In this document: positions 24,590 through 35,350 of the stretch, one piece after another
How positions within the stretch are numbered: the stretch's first letter is position 1
How the letters are laid out: each line of letters opens with the position of its first letter
Source: Malurus cyaneus samueli
Taxonomy: Eukaryota; Chordata; Aves; Passeriformes; Maluridae
Direction of reading: 5' to 3'
Assembly: GCA_009741485.1 (NCBI GenBank)
Contig: CM019217.1
Coordinates: forward strand, 40,116,256 to 40,180,255
Length of the DNA: 64,000 nt
The notes under the pieces: generated by a model
Seen by the model: only the letters and a program-made list of their open reading frames with translations
What the model was told of the DNA's origin: nothing
The model's database searches: none
Made by a program: the position numbers and the translations under genes

Positions 24590-27500
24590 AATCAGATAAA
24601 CAGAAGGATAACTTTCTGAGAGGAAAGACCACCACTTCTTTATTATTACTGATCTTTCATTAACACATAGAGGTCTTACAATTTTAAAAGCTGAAAGAAA
24701 CAGCTAATAATTTTTTTGCTGTACTTGAATGGACTGCCTACAATAAACAAATCATCTATAACAAATTACACTAATTCCACCTTACTATTTGTTTGAACAG
24801 CAAAAAATCATGTGTAATACAGACTTGGCTAATTGTTGAAAGTGCTTTTCTTGATTTTTCACTGCATTCTTCTGTTTCTATATATTTCATACTTGATTGG
24901 AGCAAAAGGGGAGATTATCAATCATTAAAATATTGCTCTGGGTTATCACCTTCTGACAGCAACTTGCTGGAGTTGAACAGGGAGAATAAAAGGATCTGTG
25001 AAGTGGCTTTTATTTATTTGCTTCGTGAAACATAACCTGTGTTTGGATGAACCTGACAGTTCGTAGCAGAATGAGCAATGAATGTAAGAGTTTATAATGC
25101 AAATAAAGCTGAAATTACAGGGCCATGGAATTTCCATCCATACAAATAAATGTGTGTAATATGTGTAATGTTTAATCACATGTGGCATTAAATTGCACAA
25201 GATAAGAATTTGAAGATATCAAAAGATCTCTCCTACGTTCAGTACTGCTCCCACAAATGGATAGTTTCTCTGCATGCACAAAAATTTCCATTGCATTTTC
25301 TGGCCAGTAGAAGAGCAGGCAAGAGAAGACTAGCAAAATAAATTTGATGCTGGTTGCAGTTTCTATAGGGTACTGAGAAGGGCAATGAGGAAGATCTTTT
25401 AAAATCTCAGCAATGTCCTGAATCTGTTAATTCCTCTCTCCCCCTCTCTCATGCATGTTCATATTCACTATTCATACCCATATTTCACTGTCTGATACAA
25501 CTGAATTTTTAATTTTGCCCATTTTCCATTGCCATCTGTCTTTAGGGAAGACCTCTTGGAACTTCTTCTAGTTAGCATAGACCAGATATGCACATGTCCA
25601 CGTAATAGTAATGAAGCAAAAGTATTTATCAAACATGTCAGTTCATTTAGCTTGGTTCTGTTTTTATGAAGAAGAAATGAATGTCTGGCCTTAAATTTTA
25701 TGAGTACATTTCTATGTGGAGTTGAGTTATAGTACACATTTAATGACAAAATAAATGTTGGGTCTATTTTTTTCTTCGGAACAAAACAGTTATGGTAGTT
25801 ATAATTCTTAAAAATGCATCAGTTTGTTGTACTGTGTTTATTCTCTGTGCCTGGCAGAAACTAATGACAATGAAGTCATGGAGCCCACATAAAATTCCCT
25901 CAGGCACAGCCTTTGTCATTTGTTACTATTTCTTCTAATGCTTTGCAGTGAATGATGAAATGGTTTGAAATAACACAAAAGAGGGCTCTGAATTATCTAA
26001 AACTGTCTAAAATAGTCGGGGCTTAGTATTTAAAATTACTTCTTGAATCACTGGAGGCATTAAATGAGGTGCAAATGCACTCCACGTGCCTGTAATTCTC
26101 ATAAAGAAGATGTTAGAAGTAAAGCAGAGATGGTTTTGTAACTGCTTGGGAATCTGAGGGATTAAGGAGAAGATAATTTCTTGCATTATTTACCAAGTAT
26201 GAAATTGTGGAGAAAATCTTACTCTGCAAGAAGGAATTGTATAGAGTATTTTTTAAATAGCAGTAAGAAAGTGGTTTTGGAATGAAATGCTGATGCTCCT
26301 CAGGAGATTATTTTTTAATGGAAAGAGTGTGTTTTTAGGGATCTGTTTTCTTTTTATTCTAAATTGATTTAATTACATCAAAATTCCATGTTCGGTTCCT
26401 CTGAGTAGATTTCTCAAGACCTTTAATTGCTGAGTAGAAGGGCTACTGTGTGGCACAAGGAAATGGGCATGTTAAATTTTCAGACTATTGATTTGCAAGT
26501 AAGATCATGAAAGAAATGTGTGGTTTTAGCACTCATCCTTTTTAAAATCTGGGTCCCCTCACTGTGCTTTTTAAGTGCATGTTATCAGTTATTTTTTAGT
26601 TGACTATACCCTGCCCTGAAGCAAAAGCAACTGAACCAGCAAACCTCTCAGTTACTCTGCCACTTGCACCCCAGCTTCTCAGATTTGCCAAGTTATCTGC
26701 AGCACAGTTCACAGCGGGTATAGGACTGTTGTGTCATGCTGCTTCTTGGCAAGGAGTCAGGATTATGTTTAAAGCTGTAGAAACAATTCAGAGTAACATC
26801 CTACTGAAACCTAAAATCAAACAGGTGGTGTGTGTGCAGGTGGGATGCATACACACATCAAAAGAAAAACAAGAGTAAAAAAAAAAGGTTAGACTTCTGA
26901 GGGTGCTTTCTTATACACAGCCCTCATTAACAGGTGATTTTTCTTCAAATATAGTATTTAAATTAAGATAATAAACATGAAGATGAATGGATTTTGTCTC
27001 TTTATTTTGCTAATAAAGCAAATTACTCTGAATATTATCACTAATATATAATTCATACATCACAACAAAATGGGCTGCAATAAAAATTAGAAATCAAGCA
27101 TTTGCTTGCCTTATCTTGTCAAATCTCCCCCTCATTTTGAAGATTAAAAAAAAAAAAAAGGGAAAGCCTTATTATTTTGATCTTGGTGTTCTGCATCCTG
27201 TACCTTCCACATTTTGTTGTTTCTGGAAGGTAATACTCTGTATATGTATTAAGAAATGATTCAGGGTGACTCATATCTTCATGTGTTAGTGAATTTTTCT
27301 TTTGTCCACTTCTATCTACTATTCTTGCTGGGAGATACATAGCTTTAGTGGGTTTAGTATTATTTAATGTTTTTTAATCAAAATTTTTAGAGAATTAATA
27401 TTAGTCTCCTGATTCCCAAGCAGCAATTCCCGTTGATGGGAGAATCCACTGAAGTTTTGATTCTAATTTCAGAAACAGTTGTAAAAATGGTGTCATAAAT

Positions 27501-30500
27501 AGAGATAAAGCAAGTAAATTGAAGGATGGAAGCTTCAGGTGTAATATGATATTATAAAAATTGCAATAGCACTTATCATACATGTCACAGCATGGTATTT
27601 CTTTTCCTTTATCTTTGCTGTCACCTCTAAAAAAAGTGACATTTGGTACTGAGCACCACAGCTTGAGAATGGTATGGTTCACTGGGGGAGGCTGTATTTT
27701 TTTTATTTCTTAATTTTTATTGCAGTTATTTACTTTTGCCGGTCAATAAAACTTGTACATCACCAAGCAATAGAGGCAAAATAAAAGTGCTTATTTTATT
27801 GTGACAAACTCTGGGCACAAAGAAACCTCCCTTACCCACAGAAGTGATAAAAGATTGGATCTTTTTGGATGGCAAAGCAATCTGTTGAGAAAATTGTGTG
27901 ATAATATTTATGCTGACAACTTGCTTCCTGAAGAGCCATAGGACTGCAAAATCCCTCATGTACTCAGGTGTCATGTATTTCTTAGCTTAACAACATGATT
28001 TCCTGGATTTAAAAGTGACTGCTGACAGATATGTGGAGAAATTTGCTTTGACCAGGCACAGCAGTCACCCATTTATTTACTAATGGAGCTAATAAATGCA
28101 AATTTATTTTATGGTAAGAAAAAAAGCCCTCTAGTTAAAAAAATTACATGAAACTGTTTTGTAACTGAGGCAAGAAATTGTTTTGCAATGTATATAGCAC
28201 AATTGTTTTGAATTCTTCTGAATTATTTTCAAACATTTCAGAAAATATGGGCTATGACAAAAGAAGGCTGGGCTGTTTTTAAAATGCGATGTTATCTTCC
28301 AGATAGCATGACACAATGGAATTCTGTACAGAGAAGGGAATTTTAAGAAATTGATAGGAAATTTTGTCTATATTTTAATTTTTCTGCTGGCTGTTCTGAT
28401 TTGTGTTACCATTGCAGCCCCTTAAGATGGTCTGTATCCAGTAGGAGTTCGCATTAAATATGATGTTTAGAAAAAATACTTAGAAGTTGCAGTTTTTATA
28501 AACCATTAGTGGAACTGTGAACACAGATATGTGGATCCATGCAAATATGGACAAGTACCTGAATTCTCATTGGGATGAAACAGCAAAGTGTGATCATATG
28601 AAGTACCATATGGGTATTGGTTTTATATTTTTGTCAGATAATATTTCCAGGTATTTATCCTTGTCACCATCTATACAAGGTCTCTACAATATTTTCAGTT
28701 ATGCCTTTTTTTCCTAGTGGAGAGTAATCTTAATTTTTCATTTAGCAGTGCTGTTCAGGAAAACTTTCCAAGTGACAAATATTTAAATGACTTTATAATT
28801 ACATGTTGATTTTAAATACTAAGCTTATTTACCCAACTTTTCAAGCAATTGGATTAAATATCTGTAAGGTTTAGACAACCCTTGGAGATTTCTAAGACTG
28901 CACTTTCTTAATGAAAATGTATGCTGTTAACTTTATTACTGCTTAATTAAATGATGATTTGTTAATAGAAGGAAATTAATAATTTTCTTAGAGGGCTGAA
29001 AAAGTGCACTAGCCACTTATTCTGAATTTAGTCATAATAGGAGATGTCAGAATTAAAATCAACACTCTTAAATGGATTTTTTTTACTTGGGCAAAATTGA
29101 AAACCCTCTAGTCTATTGTTGCAGCATGGCTTCCAGGTGGTTGATGCAGCATTTCTTAAATTCATCTTTGCTGTGTGAAAGTGAATTAATCACCCTTTGG
29201 ATATCAATCATAGTTCTGTATCTTGATTTCTCCTTTTTATCTGCTCCTCTCCAAAATATTATTTTCTAATTTACTTTAGGCTGTAGCCTTTTCTATCCCA
29301 GACACTTTTTGGTGAACCATTTTGTAAAATATGCTGCATTTGTGAGATGAAAATATCAGAAGTGATTTTTTTATTTCAGTTGAAGAGGACTTTGATTTTT
29401 ATAATACGATTCATATTTTGCAGTTCAAAAAAGAAAGCTTATCAAAGGTTTGATGTCACCAGGTAAAGGTTATGCTCATTTTACCTCAGCCAGAAATGCT
29501 GCTCAATACTGTCTTTACTATAATTTTAAAAGTATTTGACATTTCCTTTATAGCTGTGTCACACCTTCAGCTGTTACAGGTCCAATAGACATATGTACAG
29601 AGACTTAGTTCCACTTACCTCAAAGTCTTTTTTTAAGAGTAATTTTGCAATTTTTTTAATATGGTTTAATACATACAACTGCATAGAAAATAAAGTTCAA
29701 TATATATGCAAAAGGCCTGCTTTTGTAACATTTATTGCAATGTAAGAGCTATTTAAAGATGAGGTTCAATGTGATAGGCAGGGAGGGGAGAAGGGAAAAA
29801 AAGATGTTAATACAAGCACCTCATGGTGGAAAATATAATGAATAAAAATTGTGAAATATTAAAGATTCAAAAATGATGGGGACTTTCAAAGGAAAAGAAA
29901 ATCTGAAAAAGCTCCCAGCTCTCAATTTATGAAAGCCCTGTGGGACTGAAATTTAAGGCTGAAAGTATATTAAGGATCAATATTTTCTTCCTGCAACTTC
30001 TAAATCTGCTTGCTTGAGGACTGCCTCCATCCTTCAGCTTGTGTGCAATGCAATATTTAGTAATTTTTAATTCTCTGGTTCATCACTGAAATTTCTTTCC
30101 AGGGAAATATAATTTCACCAGAAAATGTTCTGAGACTTCCATGCAATGCTGTGGAATGGATATCAATGTCATCACTGGGCTTCCACCATGTCCCTGAGAC
30201 AGACTTCTGACGTGCACTGAGTACTCCTCGTCTGCATTGCAAATTTCTGTTGCATGTCCTACTCCTGGTTCATGTTTGGAATTCCTAGGAATCTGCACAG
30301 GTGATTACAGAAATGTTGTGAGCATTCCTGAATTTTGGTAAATAATAGTAAAGAAGACTAAAATTAAATATTAATTCACTGCAACAGCAGACTATACATA
30401 CTATCATATTTCACTGTCACTGTTGCAATATTTTACTGAAGTTGAACCATGTGCACTTGAGGCATAGATTTATGCCAGTTAAAATGCATTCCAAAACAGG

Positions 30501-30566
30501 TGTGAAAAACACCAAGGGAAGGTTAAATTAATGTGCAAGTAAGAGTCTAGGTGTTCCTGCTGGGTT

Positions 30567-30595
30567 TCTCCCTCCCTCTCCCTCCCTCTTCTCTA
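30567..30595. repeat. Polypyrimidine tract (CCCT/CTCC)
   Basis: A short run built from CCCTCCCTCTCCCTCC, followed by TCTTCTCT. Low-complexity sequence. Confidence 0.85.
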
Positions 30596-32106
30596 GAACT
30601 GTGCTGGTTCCTTAATTTTTATATCGAGTGGAAACTTAAGGAGCTGGAAATACAAGCTGGTGGGAAATAATGAATAAAATCTTAACTGTTTCTATAATTT
30701 TATTCTTTGTAAATAAAGCTAGCAATCATAACTCGCTAAAAGATTTTCAACACAGTGAAAATGTCACAGGGCTCTAAAACAAATCTGCAGACTTGTAGAG
30801 AGTATTAAGAGTGCAGTGGCCAACCAATTACTTCTGAAACATTATTTCTTTGGGTGAATTGCCCTGAGAGTTGTGTTTTCATTGTGATGAAGCCTTTACC
30901 TTGAAATTGTTCCACTAAAATATTTGTCATACGGCAGCATTTGTGGATAATGCAGCAATGGCTGGGTTCAACTGCATTGATGGGCCAGGTACCGAATGAG
31001 TTCAGGAGTAATAGGTGCTCTTTTGTCGTGACAAGTGTTACTTGAATGATTTTTTATCACAGACATTTTAAAATTCGCTTCCTGGCTTGATGCTTTCCAT
31101 CCTTGTGTAAAGCTTTCATATTTTGTGTGTTGGAATAAATGTCCCTGACTGAAAACAGAAGCCTTGACATTCCCTTAACAATCACTCACAGCCATTTATT
31201 AGGTTGAATTGCAGGCAGCAAAGGGTAATAATATCAATGAAAGTACAAGGTGAATTTATTTCTTAACAGCTGCATGCCTTTCTGAAAGGAAGGGTTGTGT
31301 CAACAGGCACTGATGTTAGTCATGTGCTCAGCTCAACAATGTTCTCAGCTGTGCCTTGAAGAGTGCTTGCTTTTTAGCAGCAAATGGGGCAGATCTTCAG
31401 CGAGAGAATGTATCTAAGCCATTCAAAAAACCTATTATCTCTATAACAGCAGGTATGGGTGAGACCTGCTAATAACTGTGCCTCTCCTGGCACAGGTGGG
31501 TGTTTTCCTCATTTTCACAATGTGTTAGAGAGGAAGGAAATAAATCCGTAGTTTTCACTCGAAGCTGAAATGTGCAAGGATGATTGAATAGCACCTCTCT
31601 CTGTTAATGTAGTTTTTGCCCTCAGTATGTGATTGAGTGGGCAGGTATGAACGCAGCGTAGGTAAAACAAACAGCTCTGCTTTAAAAGAGGATCAACTTT
31701 AAAATTTTATCGATTTTAAAATTATATCCTAATTTCAGCAGTGCTCTAGGTGTTGAGGATTTTAGCTGAGCGTGTTTGTGGAAGTCACTTGGAAGGCTCT
31801 GGTACCTCATCTGTGTTCCTTTTAGGATCCAAGTTAGGATGGTTGAAGTTAGCTCGGGATTGTATGTCATATGGATTTGCTCTGGAACATACCCCAGATG
31901 TCAACTTTGACTTTAGGTATTCTGTTTTCAGCATCTGAGGAACAGACAGACGACACAGAAATTCTATTTTTCTCTAAGAAACAATCAATAATTCAAAATG
32001 CTCAAATGCTTTTTTAGTCTCTATGAAACAATATCCTATTAGGTGATGATCTTTTAAATTTTATCTGGAGTAATGTTTTCTGTTGTTCAAGACACAGGAC
32101 TGCACT

Positions 32107-32152
32107 AATGTTTATAATACCCACACATATACTGCTGGGTATTATAAACATT
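32107..32152. repeat. Perfect 16-bp inverted repeat, 14-nt loop
   Basis: The left arm AATGTTTATAATACCC (32107-32122) is exactly the reverse complement of the right arm GGGTATTATAAACATT (32137-32152). The loop is ACACATATACTGCT. Pairing does not extend outward. It could be a hairpin in a transcript, a residual palindromic transposon end, or a chance structure. Confidence 0.9.
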
Positions 32153-33252
32153 TGCAGGGCTACAAATAATGAATTGAGAAAACACAGAGATTAAAAAAAA
32201 ACTTACTTCTGCATATCATACCTAGGAAGGTGTCTTTGAAAACTTAACAAGAAGTGTGCATTTTTCACCCTATGGAGTCTTTTATAGATTCCAGCACAAA
32301 ATATGAGCAAGGTCATGCAGTCACAAATAGAAGTAAAAATGAAATTTTAGATACAAGCATGAGAGTTTTGATACAACAGATATATTTGAAATGTAAAATT
32401 TTCACGTATAGCAATATTCAATAGTTTCTTTACTGTTATAAAAGTTGTTAAGTAGTAGGCTAAGCCATTAGCAATAATTTAAAATATCACAGTGTTTATC
32501 ACCAGTAGCCTGTTAAAGAATACTGCAACTTTGACAACTGATCACTTTAGAAACTTGTCTTTGATTTTGCAGAATAATGTAACCTGTATTACTTTTCTTC
32601 CCTATATTTGTCATACAGATTCTTAACCAAAAGTGGTTTTCACAGGCCCAGACTCCTTCCAGCTGGTGAAACTTTTGCAGTGCCTATTCAAAAGGAGACA
32701 ATTATCTGCCGGTAACGTATTTTCAGACTGCAGTTAAACACCTAACAAAATATCAATACTATTACCTGATTAAAAATTCAATAATGCAAAAATCCCTTTA
32801 AAATTCTTGTGATTAGCTCTTAATTATGCAAATGTAATAAAAGACTTAAGGCAGATGATATCTTTATTTAGGTATAACTCAATTGATAATTGCAGAACTC
32901 TGTTATAGTTACTATTGAGACTGAAAGCAATTTGTCAAAGACCAATTTACTGCAATCCTGACTGTATTTAAAAACCAACATTGAATTTCAAAGTTATGCC
33001 ATTTTAGAAGAAGGGTACATAGTCTTTGCTCTTCTAAGTGTTTAAGAAATTGAATGATGCTTTAGGGACTGAATGTAAAAATATTCTTATGGTCTGCACA
33101 AAAGGAAAAATAGGACTTTGTCCTCTGCCTTCCCAATTTGAGCAAGTGGTTACTGAGGTTCAGACTTCTAATTATACTTCAAAATTGCAGTTAAATTTAA
33201 GATCACTTTGATCCCATTCAAGTCATATTGCTATGCCTTGGCTGCAGAAAGA

Positions 33253-33291
33253 CTGGGGCAAGACTTCCATGTCTGGGCAAGACTTCCAACT
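33253..33291. repeat. Short tandem duplication, about 20 bp
   Basis: Two near-identical adjacent stretches share GGGCAAGACTTCCA, one starting around 33253 and the other around 33273. Confidence 0.75.
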
Positions 33292-35139
33292 GTGTTTAAA
33301 AATGACATTTAGCAGTGTTGGCCAAAAATCCCAGTTTCTGTCTCCTTAGAACTTGATAATCTGGCATTTTCATGTGAAAAATATGATGCTTTTGTCCCTG
33401 AATGAACTGAAGAGCATTGAGATGTGCTATAAATGGAGTACGACTCAGTTGACCCCAAGTGCACATATATTTTATTCTGTACAAATTTACAGCCTTCCAG
33501 TATCTTTTGTGACCAGGAGAGAATGTTGACAGGATGAGTAAAATGTGGAAAATTAAATTCTAGTAAACTTTAACTCAGATGATCACAAGCTTCACTCTTG
33601 TTTTTTGGGGTTTTTTTTAGGTACCATAGGTAAGAATAAACAGTGTCATTGAGAACAAGTCGGTTGTTTATCATCACAGACATGTGCCTTTCAATTTTCT
33701 TTCCTTTTCCATAGCACAACTTCCAGTTTTGTTCCCTCCTTTCAAATGAGAACATCAGCCTCCTGCTTTCATCCTCCTCACTTTCGAGTCCCGACACACA
33801 CCCTTGTATGACAGTCCCACATTATTTTCTCATTTTTTTCCCCACTTATCCAGTGCCCTGCTGCAGTCACCTCACCAAGAGTGGTGTTCTCTGTCTTGCT
33901 TTGCTTCTCTTTCTTCAGCAATTGTCACAAATAGCATTTCTACAGCAGGCACCACGGAAGGAACAACTTGGGCAAGGACTAAAAGAGTTATCTGACTCTC
34001 ACAAGTGTTGGACTATTGAGAGAATCAACTGAAGTTGTTTACAACCAGAATACTGAGAAAAAACACAGCTTGTGTTAAGTGTTCCAAAAAAAGTTCCATT
34101 TTGGGGTAAAACAGCTGTATCTACAAAACACCAGCAGCCTCTATTAATGACTTGTGACGAATGTTTCAACATTTTGTCTCTGAAGCACAAAAGAGGCCAG
34201 GCACTTTTGATTGCAAAGAACTGGAATACTTCAAGCAATATCTTTTTCAGGCACTAGCTTCTTGTTGATATATTTTAATGGAAGACAGATTTATGCAAAA
34301 GTCATTATATTCTTTCAGGAAAAAGATATCTGACTGTAAATGCTGCTTGAATACTTACAAAACCTGCTGAAGTAGGGCAATAATATAATGAAAAGTAGCC
34401 AGGTACAATTTGTGCAGATAAAGTTGATAGAAATTTTTAGTTTATTTAGTTAAATTTTGCACAGAGTTGTAGATTCTAGAAAAGGGTGGCTACATAAGTA
34501 GGAAGAAAAGGAAAATAAAGAATAACAAAAGAGGGATTTTGAATATTCACAGTTATTATGAGAACAATGAAGTTGTGCAAAACAAAAAAAGAGAGAGAAG
34601 TCAGGTAAATTCTAATAATTTTTATAGGCTTTTTTTTATGATCCAGGAGTGCTTTGAGGAACTTTAAATTGGTTGAGACTGCTGAATGGTTTTTTATTGT
34701 CATTTCACAAAATGTAAAAAGGATAACCATGCTGGTTTTTATAACCAAAAAAAGTAAGCAAAAACTATTAAAAAAGTAAAAGAAGAAAAGAAGAGGGATG
34801 TCTGGGTTCAAAAATCAAACTATGTACTAAAAAAAGTGGGAAAAATAGAAAGGAAAGAAAGCAATATTATTAAAAGTGAAAAATGAAAGGGAGTTAATTA
34901 AAAAACTGGAACGATGGAAAAGAATACCGATAACAAAGCAAGTAAGGTTTCCTTGATCTGGAAACCCCTCCAGCTTTACAGATGAAATTTGACTTGTGAT
35001 ACTGAAGCAGTGCAGTCTAAAATCACTTTTTGCTTTACTCCCCCATTTCGTGATGACGTCTATTTATCAGATTTCTATTGTGCATTAATTTTTCTTTCAT
35101 GATTTTTCTTTCTGATTTCTGTTTATGGTTTCATTATAT

Positions 35140-35350
35140 GCAGAAATATTATATTTTTATATATATTTCTATTATAGGTATTTCTGTAGCTATTTTCTAA
35201 ATGCATGATAGTTCTATATATATTCCATATACAGATCACATATATTTTTCCATATACAATGTCTCTGCATTTGTAGACATTACTGTAATATTATATATGG
35301 AAATTAAATGCAATTGTGTATATAGATGTAGTTATTCTATATATGTTATA
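35140..35350. repeat. TA-rich low-complexity block
   Basis: Repeated TATATAT, CATATA and TTCTATATAT motifs over about 200 bp without a fixed period. Confidence 0.75.

Larger units (their letters stand above)
22170..27000. other. Unique non-coding sequence, possible conserved elements
   Basis: No dispersed repeats are recognised. It contains a 22-bp tandem duplication (22973-23016), a diverged 44-bp duplication (23666-23782) and a T-run (24574-24589). The blocks 24935-25200 and 25850-26560 have the mixed, motif-rich composition typical of conserved vertebrate non-coding elements (see findings). A 93-codon open frame at 26600-26878, followed by an A-run, resembles no family I know. Confidence 0.45.
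27001..34300. other. Unique sequence with putative exon-like segments and a perfect hairpin
   Basis: No dispersed repeats are recognised. It contains a polypyrimidine tract (30567-30595), a 16-bp perfect inverted repeat (32107-32152) and a short duplication (33253-33291). On the + strand the segments 31192-31249, 31378-31452, 31826-31916 and 32619-32711 have splice-like borders and mutually compatible reading phases, without resembling any protein I can name. They are reported as a finding rather than as a gene. Confidence 0.4.

Noticed and set aside
26600..26887. 93-codon open frame followed by an A-run, possible processed pseudogene
   Set aside because: It starts with TTG, has no recognisable protein, and the A-run (about 10) is too short and unaccompanied by a visible target-site duplication.
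34476..34811. 111-codon Phe/Leu-rich antisense open frame suggesting a membrane protein
   Set aside because: The composition follows directly from the A-rich plus strand. No conserved motif.
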